A DNA stretch of 64,000 nucleotides from Mytilus edulis (GCF_963676685.1 NC_092346.1:25433133-25497132); one strand, 5' to 3'; counted from the first letter of the stretch, positions 36,684 to 51,500 are shown. The notes: generated by a model not told the origin, from the letters alone. A program made the numbers and translations.

Positions 36684-38640
36684 GCTGACAGAATCTATTA
36701 AAAAGTATTTCGGTTTTTTTTAACATTGAGAAACTTACTAAATGTACTAGTTTTTAACCTTTTAGTGTTATATTGATACCTTACAAGCAATTTCATGCCA
36801 ATTCTGTAAAAAGCTAATAATTGTAGGAGTTATTTTTATTGTACGTGCCATGTGATCAGCTATAATAGTCACATTTTTGGGCCCTTGTTTTTTGAAATTA
36901 ATTAATTTATCAATCAATGAGTTCAAAGAAAAATTTACAAATAAATCAAACCTGATTATCCAGATAAACTGATAATAAGTCTGTTTTATTTCATAAATTT
37001 TACTTTTTGATAGGTTTGTAATATTGAACAAGTTTTGAGTTATACATTTGTGCTCAAATTTTTTTATTCTAATGGTTAAAGATTTTTTTTGGAATATTTA
37101 GAATTACTTTTTGTGGCAAAGTGTATAATTTCTTTTGTTTAAAAGAATTTATCAATACTCATTTCATAACATTGTAATAAATCAGAATATGGGCATATTA
37201 TTCCATATTTCAATATAATACAAATTGCTCAGATAATGAAATTGTATGGTAGTTGTCAAATTTCAAGCATTGCTTTATAGCTTTGAAGTTTGAACTCTAT
37301 AAATGAGTTTGTGCAAATGTCCTTTATATTTCACTTCATACGGTTAAGAATATCATAATTCATAAATAGTTTTGATTTTCCTAAAATAAAACTACTAAAT
37401 GAAAAGATTTTCTAGTAAACTTACTAGAACTATAGAACTGAATGAAGCGATTTTCTTGTAGCTTTTACTCAGTAAAAGTGATCAGTTCAAAATCATAGAT
37501 GTATTTTTTTGCTTGTTGTACAATTATTTTCCTTCAAACAATTTTTAATATCAAATTATGAAATACAAATTTTATGTATTTAAAGCAGTTGTATTCAGTT
37601 GGATTAATTCTGGATAAGGTACATGTTGTTTGCATTGTTTCTGTGATTTGCAGCAAAATCATTTCGTAATATTATACTCAGAATTTTCAATTTTTAAATA
37701 TTGAAAATGGATAAATATTATAATCAATGGGGTATTGTGGTAGCATCTATATTTCTTGTTGGGTCCAGCTTTATTTTATGCTACTTATTGGCAGTTGGCA
37801 AGGACACATTTTCATATTGCTTCATCTTAAAAATTGCTTTTTATTGCCTTGTACTTAAAACTTTAAAAACTTTGAACAATTCATTTATAAAAGAATCATA
37901 AATACTTGGAATTATAATTATAAAACCATTTAATATTGTAATTCATGAAATATCAATGCACAGATATAGTTTCAGTTCAATGAAACTCAGATGAAAATGC
38001 AAGACATAAATATCTCACACACCCATTGGTAAGATTTCAATCCTCTTTGACCTAAGAGATGTGAAAGCTTATGCTTGCCATTGTATCATCTTGTGCAGTT
38101 ATAATTGTTAGAATCTTATAAAAAATGTCAACCATTTAAGAATGATAATAATGTACCTAATATTTAGGTATGAAACAAAACAGAAATCTTACCCAAGAGC
38201 ATATAACTCTTGCTGGTCACAGATGCTTCTTTCTTGTACAACTAATGTTCAGATGGATTCAAACATATTTAAAAATAAAAATGATTGTTTAAGGTTTGTA
38301 TGCTGAGACATCTCATCTAGCATACAGGTTTTTGAAAAAAAGAAAATGTTTAGGTCTAAAGCAATCAAGTGATAATAAGATAGAAACTTCAATTTTGCAT
38401 AACCTGTATGTATGGTATAAATCGGAGTTCACATTTTGTTTCAAAGATCTGAGATATCTGACAAAAGGTATGGCAAATTATTTTTTCGAATATTTCGAAG
38501 AGGCATGCCATCTTCATATTTTCACTGCATTTTTTTTAACCAAATTATCATATGTAGATCATTACAGGTGGTTTTAAAAAAAATTGATTTCTGTGAAAAT
38601 CAAAATGCCTTCCTCGGTTGCTTTAACCTGTTTGGTACAA

Positions 38641-38849
38641 TACTGTGGATTCATTTATTTTAGTGAGTACCAATTTTCATGAATTAAAGAAAACTTGCAT
38701 TTTCATGGATATTTGATTTCGTGGTTTTGTCAAAGTCTATACATTTTTATAGAAAATTTGTAATTCGTTCTACATTGAAATTCATGGATTGGGTTACCAC
38801 GATATCCATGAAAATTGGTATCCAACGTATAATAATGAACCCACAATAA
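38641..38849. mobile_element. MITE, 'TACTGTGGATTCATTTATT' ends
   Basis: The left end tactgtggattcatttattt pairs with the right end, which reads tattgtgggttcattattat on the minus strand. Internal words such as 'ccaattttcatgaatt' and 'catgaaaattggtatcca' also pair, so the 209-bp body folds back on itself. Confidence 0.65.
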
Positions 38850-40011
38850 TCAAGAAATTTCTTGAACAATAAATTATAGCCATTACTGTTGTATGGAAAA
38901 AATCATATAGGTGCATCATTTAAACCTTATATATGCCATCATAACTTACATTGTTATTCTTTGTTAAGTTTAATGCTGATTTAATCATAAAATTTGGTTC
39001 TGCTATTTTCCACTACAACGAATCACTCTTTAATTTTCTTTTAATTATTACTTTTAAATGGGAGTTTCTCTATTTAAATATTAATGTCTAATTTGAAAAT
39101 GCTTTTTTGGGGGGATATTTTTCGTGGATTGTTTTTTTTTGTGGCTTGAACATTTTGCAGTTAATATTTTTAACATTTATTCATGTCAAAACTTTTACAT
39201 TTAAGCAAGTTGTTATCATTACTTGCAAAAGTTGCAAAAAATAAATGGCATATGAAATTTATTTGGTTTAACGATAACATTACTTTTTCTTTTTTTTCGA
39301 CGTGGGATTTTATTACTTTCATTATTGCTTACTCATTGACACATATACACTTAGTCATTCAGAAATAGCAGGTGTGAAATGACTTTGTTATAAATACACT
39401 TTTTTCACACATATGTACCCATTACTTACATTTTGTTTATTCATTTACACTTGCCATTCACAAATTGAAAGTGTAAAATGAACTATACTGAGAGGTATAT
39501 GTCCACAATACATGTATTTCACACTTATTTACATTTTTGCTTATTCATTTACACGTACATATACACTTACCATTAACAGTTTACAGGTGTGAAATATACT
39601 TTGCAGCGGAACATGTCCAATGTACATGTTTTTCACACTTATTCATTTACATATGTAACACTTACTGTTCACAAATAGCAGGCTAGAAATGTACTATACA
39701 AAGGAACTACAAAAATATTGTACTTAGCTTTGTCTCGTTAAGATTGTTATGTTTGAGATTAAAAGAATGATATCATAGATTTTGTTTTATACAAGTAGAG
39801 TTTGTGTATACATGTATGTTTAAATATGTGGTTTTACCGAAAGATGAGTAAAATGGTTACTATACAAATGTGTTTATTTCCTTAAAGCCTTTTAACACGT
39901 TTTTTTTGCATGAAAAAGTTGCAGTTTTTTCTTGACTCTTCTTTCTTTTTTTCCAACAGTATTGTTAAATGATCTGAATAGTTTCTATTACCAGTAAATC
40001 CATAGTATAAA

Positions 40012-40245
40012 AAAATAAGGAGATGTGGTTTGATTGCCAATGAGACAACTATCTACCAAAACTCAAATGAAGTGGATGTAAGGAATTATAGGCAACAGTA
40101 TGGCCTTCAACAATGAAAGATACCAATATTATATAGTCTGCTACAAAAGGAGCCCACATGAAAAATATGAAACAATTCAATTGAGAAAGCTGACAGCCTA
40201 ATTTATAACAAAACAATTTACTACAAACAAATATGACAGACATGA
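40012..40245 (-). repeat. Dispersed repeat, 9640-9900 family, minus orientation
   Basis: The left edge reads aataaggagatgtggtttga, then ttgccaatgagacaactatc, the complement of the family's 3' end. This is one of the longer copies. Confidence 0.6.
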
Positions 40246-40920
40246 ACCAATGACAATCAATGAAGTCCTTGCAAGCAGAGCTTGAACACTATTTTAATCA
40301 TTTAGGTTGGACTTCCTTTAATATGGAGAGCCTTTTATGGTTGTCTCCTGGTAGTAAGCTCTCATCTACAAGAGGTCATTGGTTTGATACCTGGCAATTT
40401 TCACAAAAACTTAAAAAAATTGATTTGCTGTTTCTTTGTCAAGCACTCAGCACTCTTGAATATGATCAAAGACTGATCACCTTGTATTAAGACTGAGGTG
40501 TTCAGGTAGGATGATGTTTCTTTATATAATGTTACCATGTGAACTAGGATGTTTGAAACAATACTCAGCATGTCATTAAAGTACAAATCTCAATAACATT
40601 ATTTTCCTGAATATGCATATACTATTTCCTACTAGATGTCAACAGTTTTGAGTAACAATATGACCTTGACCTTTGACTTCATGACCAAAAAAACCAAAGG
40701 TATAGTCCTTTCAATATTTGAGCCATGTACCCAGGACCGATTTCAATGGAATATGTAATTTAAATTAGCATCTGGAAACCATATTTTATTTCAGTACAAA
40801 ATTTGTCTATTTTTAATCATTTTGACCTTGACTTGAAATTTTGACCTCTCATTAAAGGAGCCTCCTATCCAATCGAGGTAGAAATTCTGTAGACTACATG
40901 TTTTTTTCATCAGTAAACCA

Positions 40921-42093
40921 CTTTTAAGGATGAACTTAGGTGAGGTTAGGTGAAAATTAATAAATCAAAAATTTAAAATTGATACTATAAGCCAGTAGAG
41001 CATCCGTTAAGGACAAAGATGAGCTAAAAATATTGATAGGTCATGGACCTCCTTTGAGATATTTGAGATTTAAAATATGGCGGGAAAAGGCTGACTCAGA
41101 CTTTTACCTTATATTTGCATTGGTATTATTTGGGTCTCGAAACAAAAGACATAAAATTAAGAATCTTCTTAAATTTTGGTAAATGACCTTTTATGAGCTA
41201 TTAAGATAAGTCTTATATGAAACTAGATGTGTCAAAGCGACACGAATGGCCCCGTCCCAAAAAGTTGAAAAATCTGCAATTCCAATAACACATGTGGACA
41301 CAAACATGATGGTAGTCTCACATTAATATGCTCATAATTATAAATTAACTGTTAACAAAACTCAGCTCAAAATGTGGAGGCCTATAGAAAAAAAAGTCTG
41401 TATAACTGTGATTTTCAACAATTTTCAAAGTTGTAAACCCTTAATTTTGGCAAAAATTAATGGAGAGGAACAAAACTTAAACTTGATCTGTAACTCATCA
41501 TGAGTAACTTACATACCAAAAATCAGCCCAATATCTGAAAACGTTTAGAAAAAAAGTCTGTATAACTGTTATTTTCAACAATTTATACAAGTCCAAGATC
41601 CCATAATTTCAGCAAAAATTAGCGAAGCGGAACAAAATTTAAAACTTGACCTGTATCTCATCATGGTTACCTCACATACCAAAAATCAGCCCAATATCTG
41701 AAAGCGTTAAGAAAAAAAGTCCATATAACTGTGATTTTGAACAATTTTCAAAGTTGTAAACCCTTAATTTTGGCAAAAATTAATGGAGAGGAACAAAACT
41801 TAAACTTGATCTGTAACTCATCATGGTTAACTCACAAATCAAAAATCAGCCCAATATCTGAAGGCGTTTAGAAAAAAACTCTGTATAATGGTTTGTTGCG
41901 GAATGACAGAATGACGGAATTTCGGAATTTCGGACAAGGGTAAAACTATATGGCACCGACACTTCGTTGCGGGGCCATAAAAAAAAATGGGTTTAATGGG
42001 GCAAAATATTTTACCTTGTATTGTATGGAAAAACACCAAGGAGTCCGAAAATTTGACACAAATTTCAAAACCTCAACTAAGTACATCCTTAAG
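40921..42093. mobile_element. 1.2-kb inverted-repeat element, split by a later insertion
   Basis: The left end (cttttaaggatgaacttagg, then tgaggtt) is inverted at the right (aacctcaactaagtacatcc, then ttaag). The middle is occupied by the separate 41224-41980 element. The host element without the guest would be about 0.4 kb and non-coding. Confidence 0.65.
41224..41980 (+). mobile_element. HINE/pearl-like element, 'GGCCCCG' family, nested
   Basis: The 5' hairpin GTGTCaaagcGACAC is followed by ATGGCCCCG. Three core units of about 161 bp share 'tctgtataactgtgattttc' (41395, 41555, 41718). A 'gacggaatttcggaatttcg' stretch and a 3' stem ATGGCACCG...CGGGGCCAT close it. Non-coding. Confidence 0.7.
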
Positions 42094-42468
42094 CAAGTTG
42101 TGATCTATATGTATAACTATTAACTTGGTCTTCGACCTTTTGATCTCAAATTTATAAGGATCTTCCTCTCATTATATTTGACCATATTGTTAAGAAAAGG
42201 TTGCAATTGAATATAAAGTATTTAAGCTAGCATCCTGAAACTGACTGATGGATGGACAGACTGACTGACACTAGGGCCAAAAACCTTATAACTCCAGATA
42301 ACTTGATGATCCTAGAGTACGAGTGAAATTAAACCTGTCACATGCACCTTACAGAAATTGTGCTGATATCTAACTGTGCAAATGCCCAATTAAGAATGTG
42401 CTGTTTAACATTCTCAATCAAATGGATCTTGCAAGTAAGAAAATAAATAATTAAATTAAACAGGTTCT

Positions 42469-42474
42469 TTTATT
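42469..42474 (-). terminator. Candidate CEBPZ polyadenylation signal
   Basis: TTTATT on the plus strand is AATAAA on the minus strand, about 110 bp after the CEBPZ stop. It is the nearest signal downstream of the stop. Confidence 0.45.
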
Positions 42475-42582
42475 TATGATAAGTGAATAGTAAAATTTCA
42501 GGTAATAAATTTCACAAGAAACTGCTCTTTCAAACTATAGTAGTCATATGAATGAAACATTTTGTTAATATCAGAACACTTT

Positions 42583-45500
42583 TCATCTTTTTCTTTTCTT
42601 CATAACAGTTTTCTGCTTCTTGTGTCGTTTAATGGGTCTTGTTTGTCTCATCTTCCTGTCTCTGTCTGCTTCCCATTTAATTTGCTTAATATCTGAAATA
42701 TGACAATTTAGTTTAACAGAGCCTGACATAAACAGGAAACCTAGCTGAACTGAACCCTTGTATCATTGGTCATTTTTCTGTGTCATTTGGGGGGAAAAAC
42801 CATGTAGTCAAGAAGGAATTAGTTCAGACTGATTTCAATGTATTAACTGCATTGTCCATACCTGCCAACTGTCACTATTTGCGGGGGATTTCCCCCATTG
42901 AGGCTCCCAAATTGAAATTTTTAAAGAGCAATTTTGTCCACAATTCTAACAAAACAATTAATTTTACAATGAATTGAGGCTTATCAAAGTATGAAGAAGC
43001 TGAATAACAACATTACACTGTATTAGAAGGCCCCCTTGAAGGTTTTTTATGAGTATGGCAGCCATCTTGCACGCAAAACCCCCATGGGCATTTTGAAAAC
43101 TTGGCAGGTATGATTGTCAGAAAAAGATATATGTGTGATGCTATTAAGATATATCTATTTTCTGTCTTATTACATGGTTAAGTTTTTATGGGAATATATT
43201 CATCTAAATGTCTTTGTTGTAATTCTTCAGAACAAAAACCCATTCTGTTTTGGGTGAAGTCATGTGTGATGTCAGGAGCCTGTAATTGAGTCATTGTGGT
43301 TTATTGCTGTCATGCATATTAGTTTTTGGTTTATTGTTTTGTAATTTTGTTCTTGTACATGTATTGTGCCGATCTACCTGTGTTCTAGGTTGGAAGAGGG
43401 TTGGTGTCTCAATGAATTGTTTAACCCTGTCTTAAGTTAGGAGTCTGTAGTTCAGTGGTTGTCCTTGGTTTAAGTCCTTCATATTTCTTATTCTTAAATT
43501 GTTTTGTTATAAATAAGCCATTAGTTTTCTCATATGAATTGTTTTATACTTTTCATGTCCTGGGGTCTTTTAAACCTGGCTGTTCTGTATTGTTTTTTCA
43601 TTGTTGAAGGCTGTACAGTGCTTACATCAACTTCATTTGAACTTTTGTGGATAGTTGTCTCATTTGCAATCATATCACATCTTTCTTTTTTTAATATAGA
43701 TGAAATTTTTAAAAGCTGATTTAAAACAAGCCAAAGTTCATTCAACATAACATAGTTAAAAAACCCCTGACTGTTCCGCACAAGGTTAATGGAAGTAGAT
43801 TGAATATTTAAGTGGATTTCAATATTCTCAGATACTTACGAGCATTGTCTTTATTTGAAACAGCATCAGTACCAATCATCAAACCACCTGTCAAATCTGT
43901 ATTATCATCCATTAAATGAGAAAACTGAAAGATAAATAAACAAAATCAAAGAAATGCATCACAAAATTTCAGATTATATAAAATTCTTTTACCCTAGTTA
44001 AAAAAACATTTGTTTAGTCCTGTTCAGCATCTAAGATCTAAGAATGCATTTATCTCATTCAAATCAAGTTTCTTAGGAAAGAGTGGATGATATCAAATTT
44101 GTGATTATTTAAAGTTCTTCATTTTCTGATTTAAAAAGAAATATATTTTACCTCTTCTGCAGCAGCAAATAAACCAACGCCATCATCTTTCCTAAAAATA
44201 TAAAAAATGTTGTTAATCAAATCGAAATGTAAGAATATACTTCTGTGGATCAAATAAGTTATACTTCTAAATAACAAAAGATGAAGGCTATATAAGAGGG
44301 TCTGGATGGGGGGTCTGTTATTCTGTAAACATTTAATTTTCACCCCTTTTTTCTCTAATCTTCAAAAAATTAACCGCTTTTTTCTCTAATCTTCAAAAAA
44401 TTAACCCCTTTTTTCTCTAATCTTCATTTTTTTTTTGCCTGTTATTCTCTAATCTTCATTTTTTAAGAGCATTATTCTTTAATCATTTAACCCCATCCAA
44501 ACCCTCATATAAGACATTATACTTTCATGATTTTCATATTAAGTTCATTTTCAATTAAGTGACACATCATAAAAGATATTTTCAAGGAGTGTTATATCAA
44601 TGTTATTGACTTATTTTTTGGAAAATGGACAGAAAGAAAGCATGATTTCTTACTTATTTACTGAAGAAGAAGGTCATTTGAAGGGAATTTCTTTGAATGG
44701 AATATTATCATATTTTACTTGAACATCATTTTTCATGAACTTTGCAGTTAACATGGACCTCAAATGAAATGTTCAACAATGAAAAAAATTTGTATACCAG
44801 GTAGGCTTATTTGCAAACTTTGGAAGAACCACAAAATCAATTATTCATGAAAAGAAAATTTTTCCTTACCGGTAATCCACCAAAATAGGTACTCATGAAT
44901 AATAAATTAATCCAGTTCCTTTATACTTGACTTTACATTAATGTTTGCCATGTATATGTTTTACTTTTAGTTTTTCAACTTTTTGTTGTTCCGGCTTTTC
45001 TATGCTGAGGGCCTATTGAGAAGTTAATTCTATAAACAACTGTGTAACTCTCTATAAACAAGAATGTGTCCCAAGTACATGGATGCCCCACTCGCACTAT
45101 CATTTTCTATGTTCAGTGGACCGTGAAATTAGGGTCAAAACTTTAATTTGGAATTAAAATTAGAAAGATCATACCATAGGGAACATGTGTACTAAGTTTC
45201 AAGTTGATTAGACTTCAACTTCTTCAAAAACTACCTTGACCAAAAACTTTAACCTGAAGGGAACGGACACACAGACGAACGGACGAACGGAGGCACAGAC
45301 CAGAAAACATAATGCCCATCTACTATCGTAGGTGGGGCATAATAAAAAATAGTGTTGTTATTGTGCAATCTAACTTTTTTGAACCAATGATCCTTAGAAT
45401 AAGTTTCACATACTTTTTCTTTTTGGTTGATGATTTGTCATCTTTCTTTTGTTTCTTCTTTTTTCCTACACTTGGACCTGGCAGTTCATCTAAAAAGAAA

Positions 45501-48500
45501 ACAATAAATAATAGTAAAAATATGTAAAAAAAAAATCATTAAAAATCTTCTTTTCTTCATTTTGTCATCTATAAATCATAACTGATAGATTTCATTTCTA
45601 TTAATTTTTCAGTGCATTACAAATTCATGTGTTATAATTGAAATATCATTCAAAAGCTGTAGGCAGAGTTCAAAAATTCATAGTCTGTGCTCTCCACTTT
45701 AATACTTGTTTATCAAGTATGACTAAAGGCATTTTCAATGAATTTCATCAGTCAATGATTGTGCGAGGATACAAAGTTCAGATAGACAGTAAACTTTACA
45801 GTTAGACTTTCCAATCAAATAACTCCTAATAACCACTCATAGCCAATTATAAGTCATGGATTTTTCTTATTGTTGAAGGCCTAACAGTTTCATATATTTG
45901 ATAAAATTCACTTCATTTGAACTCTGGTGGATAGTAATCTCATTGGCTATCATACCAAGAATCCTAATTCTATACTAAATTAAGAGCACACTAAAACAAG
46001 TATTTCTTGTCTGTTTTCAAATTTTCTATGATAATAGAACACTTATAGAAGTTTTTCAACATATAGCAATAGAATCTCTATGAACAATGACGATTATCTC
46101 AGACTTATGCCTGTAGGATACATAGTTTTGGCATAATTAGCATCCAATGATGTTTTTTGCCTTGACATTTGATTTTCATTTAAATGCAAAATAACTGAAA
46201 TAAGTTAAATAACTGATTAAAGTCACATTATTAATATGAAATAAAAAGTAAAATATCTTTCTTATATTGCAATATAATAAAACTTGCTTACCATCATCAG
46301 AAAATTCAATGTTTTCTTCATCAATCATATCTTCGTCATACTCTTTGAAGGCATTTGCAAAATCTTCATCTCCCTCAAAATCTACTTCCTCATCTGAAAA
46401 GTCTTTTTCGTCTTCTGATTCTTCTTCTTCTTCATCATCAGAATCATCATCTACATCTTCAGCTATTTTCTTTTTCATTTTCTTCTTAACTTCACTGTTC
46501 AAGCAAATATGATTTGAAATTATTAAAAAAATACAATACTGGTACATGTACATAAATAAAGATATGAAACTAGCATCAGCGTATTGCTTTTTCTGTTTTC
46601 CGTTTTATTTCTTTTTTTATTAAATGTTGCAATGATATACCTTTAAGAATATCAATGAGACAGCTCCCCAAAATTAAACAAATAAATAAAAAGGTTAAGA
46701 AATTTCTTTTTTTAACATCTAATTGTTTACCTGGCAAAGTCATAATCATCTTCATCAAAATGACCAGGTTCTAGATTCTTCTCATAATCATCTGAAATAA
46801 ATTATCAAATTAGACACTGGGATATCACGAATTCAAAACTGAACAAAATTAGATTGTGTTAAGAAATCGCAGAATAAAGATGCAGCGAAAACTTTCCAGA
46901 CAGTAAACATTTTCCAATCTACTTAATCATTTGTAAGGAATCTTTTAGTTGTTTACTAGATCATAAACAATTTCTTCAAAAAATTATTTTCAACTTACCT
47001 AAATATGCATCAAATTCTCCATCACTGACACTCTCAGTGTCACTCATGTTGTCATCACCCGTCTTCTTCCTGGCTGCCTTCTGTGAAAAGTATCTGAAAT
47101 TCACAAATAAAAAACATTCACAATTAAATTCAGCTGTATTTTTAAAAAATTATCTCCCCTTCTGTGCGGTACATAAAGATACAATGAACTGTTTACAAAA
47201 GAAATACAAGTTGACCATAAGCAATTAAATCCCAGAAATTTTAAAAAGAAAACCTAAAATTCACAAGAATGGAATCAACCTTTGCATGTTTTCAATTTGA
47301 AAAACACTGTGGCCTCCTTCAAGAACTGTCAGTATCCAATCACCTTTGTGGTATTTAAATACCTATTGCCTGACCAGTATAAAAAATTGTCAACACAATT
47401 TGTCCATTTAAATTGTACAATAGGTATTGTGAGAGCTCATCAACAGGTGGTCATTTTACAACACAGTAAAAAATCTTCACTATTCCTAAAAGGTAAAATT
47501 TAAATGACTGATAGCTAGCATGCTTTCCTCATGTATCATGACCAATGTCCTGAATAGACTATTCTATTTAGCATGTTTAGATATGGGACATATTAAGCCA
47601 TTTCTTTTTGTGTCTCTAAATAGTCAAGATGGCAATTTCAATCAGTGAATTTAGTTTATAAAAAAAGGAGATATATGTTTGCGTCATGGTGTTTTTAATG
47701 TGGGATGTATTTTAAGTTTCTGATTCCTGATATGGAATTAAGTGTTTGTGAAATGGATTTTTTTTTATGAATTATGTGTGGCTTGGTGTTCTCTAATGGG
47801 ATATATTTTCATGTCCTATTACGATTCCTGAAATGGAATAGTAGTGATGCTAAGTTTCATTTAATATTCCGGATCTACTTCAATTGGAATTACTGTTAAA
47901 AATTTATTTTCAATATATATATCAAAAAAAGTACAAATAGATTAGTGAATAGAAATTTAAGTGCTTTATTCTTCATTATGAAAGTGGGATTTACCAGCAA
48001 TGATTCATTTGTGATTGTAAGCAAAATAAATAAATTTACAATAAATATCTTTAAAAGAAAAAACAAATAGTGAATTAAATGTAAAATGTCCCATTCCTAA
48101 ATAGAATACCGTAGTCCATTCAGGACATTGGACATGAGGAAAGCATGCTAGCTATCATTCATTTAAATTAGCTCTGTCAAAAACAAACCAGGTAAATCTA
48201 CAGGTAGTTAAATGACCACCTGTTGATAATAGCTCTCACAATACCTATTGTACAATTTAAATGGACAAATTGTATTGGCAATTTTTTAAACTGGTCAGGC
48301 AATAGGTAATTCACTACCGCAAAGGTTATTGGATAAGCACAGTAAATAAAGAAGAATAATCCCTCTGCCACATCTAGTGGCAATCTTTCCATGTGCTGCT
48401 TCCCTTTCCCTTTCCCTAGTGTACACTTTTTACCTATAGTAGAACAACTCTTCTGCTGGTATACTCTCCTCTGTGTTCTCCAGATATTTCTCACTGTTCA

Positions 48501-51500
48501 CTGGTATATTCTTTATGCCTTTAGCTGATGCTTTGTTATGTTTTTTTATGGTCATGGTAGCTTCAGGCACTAAAATATATAACATTTTATTCATAAAATA
48601 CAATGTTGTGCTGTAAAAGAAAAAAATGAAAAATTATGAATAACAGCAATAATTTTTCAATTCTGTCACATTGAATTGTCCCTATCAATAGACTAGAATC
48701 AGAATCTCAGTTTCTATGATTTTTTATTAATAAACTCATTGTAGATACCAGGATTGAAATTTTGTACGTGTTTTGTCTAGAAAAGACTCATCAGTGATGC
48801 TCAAACCAAAGAAGTTAAAAAGGCCAAATAAAGTTAAGTTGTTACGTTTGTTTTGTATCATTTTTGTAAAAATATATTTTTAGTCTTTTAATTTATTAGA
48901 TTTGCACTGAAATTCAACAGCTATTGGTTTGTTTTTATTTCATGTAACAAATAACTTACATGCATCTCTTTTCTTTGGATTTTTATAAACAAATCTGTCA
49001 AGGAATCTGATAGTCGTGAAGTCTTCTAATGGGTTACCAGTATATGTGACTGGTTCTCCCTGTAATATATATCATATTTTGAAGAAGAGACATGATTTAA
49101 ACCAAAATCCATTGAAGACAAAAGGAGACTGCATTTATAAAATAATAAATTAGTAAACATTGCAAAATTTAATAATTGGACTCTATTATTGAAACAATTG
49201 ATTTGAGAATATGGAAATTTGACAAATGCCCAGTCAAAGTGTTTTGCATTTATATTAAATCATCAAATATCATTTCTAAACATACAGCGCTTTCGTCATC
49301 AGAATTCAAGAATAGAGATAAAATTTTAATATTATGAGAAAATGTAATACATTACCTTGACTAATTTAGCTGCAAACAATGATACAGTTGGATGGAAGTG
49401 ATTCTTTAACTGCTTCAGTTCCCAGATACACTCATTCTCAGCATTACAGTATAGTGGGTTTCTGTGTTGGGGATCGTAATGACTACTTTTATCTGGAAAT
49501 AAGTTAGAAAATTGATTTGTAACCTTTTTTCTATTAACATTTAAACATATCAAGACAATGCAATTACTAGATACTCATACATCTAGCTCCCTTAGTATAG
49601 ATAAGGCAAACTTTTTCATGTTTAGCTACAAGAAACATATGACATCATGTCTTGCTTTCACTTTATTTCAAGGTTCATTGAACTGTGAAATTTGGGTGAA
49701 AAGTCTAATTTGGAATATAATTAAAAAATTAACACAAGAATGATCCAGTTGATATGGTAAAACACATTAACCACAAACATTTACTTGATACAGATGGATG
49801 AACCCAAAGACTGGGAAGGACTCTGATATCTTAAAGGCCCCTTTTTATTGGTTTAAAAATTTGAGGTGCATTATACCATTAGGTACTTGAGATTCTGAAA
49901 GTTTCACAGAAATGCAGTCACTGCCTAAAAAGATTTGTGGATACAAAGTGCAGTAATTCTAATACAGTTTTTCACCCCAATATTTTGTATAGTTTTCTCA
50001 TTCTCATCTACAATCAACTATCTTTTTCCCCAAGAAATCTTACTTTTATCTTTCGATCTATGATCCCAAGATGATGGATTTTGTTTAACTGTTGTATGTG
50101 ACTGTGTTTCCTTGGTCCCACTGTCACTGTCAGGATCAGGCAGATCTGTAAAGTGTTCATCTTCATCATCATCAGATTCCTAAAACAAATGTGAAAATAT
50201 CAAAATCTAAACGACTATGTGTATTTTCAATCTCCATTATGAAAAAAACATATCAAATTTTTAATTCAATTTAAAATTTGATCTCATGAATTTGGAGTAT
50301 GCTTTTGAGAAAAAACTTATAATGCTACAGATTCTAAACTATGTCAAGAATTTTTATCTATTCTGAGTTCAAATTTCTTGACACAGTTTACAACCATCAG
50401 TGTTTATTATTCTATATTTCGTCTGCCCATGGCTAAGTTTTGAATTTCAACTCTATTTTGTCTATATTAAAGGTATATAAAACAGGCATCATATTAATCC
50501 TTACATGTATTATTGTGTGTTGTTTTATTCAACATTGAACAAAGACTAGCAGAAATTATTATACCTCAGACATATGCTTGCCAACAATAACAGATGGTTT
50601 TAACTTGACAAGTTCTCCCAACAATACTAGAGCACCACACACAAACTGGGCAGGTTGACTGGAGCATATTTGTAATAGTCTCTTTATAAAAGCCTGCAAA
50701 ATGAAGAAAAGTATGAAAAATGTGTATACAAATTGATAAGTTCTTTGTCTGATATAAACTATATACTTTTTGACACAAAAGAGTTGATGTATGCAAGCAA
50801 TTTTAAATTGATTTTAGCTCAATAATTTTGTTGTAAATAAGAACAACTTCTGAATAGAACCTTAAACCAACCATTAAATGAAACTACAATAAACTGCAAT
50901 TTGATGCAATACTTGAAATCAAACTGTACATAGAATAAAAAAGATAAGACTTTTTAACAATAATAAAACGTGTGTACACAATTCAATTTTATTAGACTTT
51001 GTTTAAGTGAATAATATAATTTGATAAAAAAAAAAAGATAAATTCTCAATACAAAACATTTGCTAATTGTACCTTTGTTCTCCTATCAACTGTATCCTTT
51101 TTGATACTTTTAAACAGTAAGTTAAGAAACATAGATTGTTTTGATGAAGACTTTAATTCTGGATCGGACATCTTCTTATATAATGCTGTGTAATATCTAT
51201 CAGATACTGTTTCACTGAAAAAGACAACAACAACAAAACCCAATTTGTATGAAAAAAAAAGTTTTGGGGAATACATCAATATGGCATGCAACAAAACTTA
51301 ACATGGCATTCTAATGCAACAACGTTTGTAACGTTTATTTTCATTGGATAACGTCACTTTTTTACATGGCATCAATTGACAATTGATGCTATGGGACGTA
51401 CGCACAAGCGCAGACGAAATATGACAGATTTTAATTACATGTTTTAACTTTGTTTTCTGTCAGTTTCATTAGAATGGAGATAGCAATATTGTATTTTAAG

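Larger units (their letters stand above)
36684..40920. other. Intergenic AT-rich region between convergent genes
   Basis: No exon-like segment is seen. It includes the 38641-38849 MITE. At 39340-39700, three to four degenerate repeats of about 115 bp share 'aggtgtgaaat' and 'ttcacacttattcatttaca'. It also holds an inverted dispersed repeat at 40012-40245 and a weak tRNA-like word at 40345-40400. Confidence 0.5.

Noticed and set aside
40345-40400. tRNA gene candidate (word 'ggtttgatacc' like a B box)
   Set aside because: No convincing A box and no cloverleaf stems; at most a SINE remnant.
46267-46512. 81-codon plus-strand frame, Ser-rich
   Set aside because: It is the antisense of the acidic CEBPZ exon 46494-46292; GAA/GAT codons read backwards give Ser/Phe.
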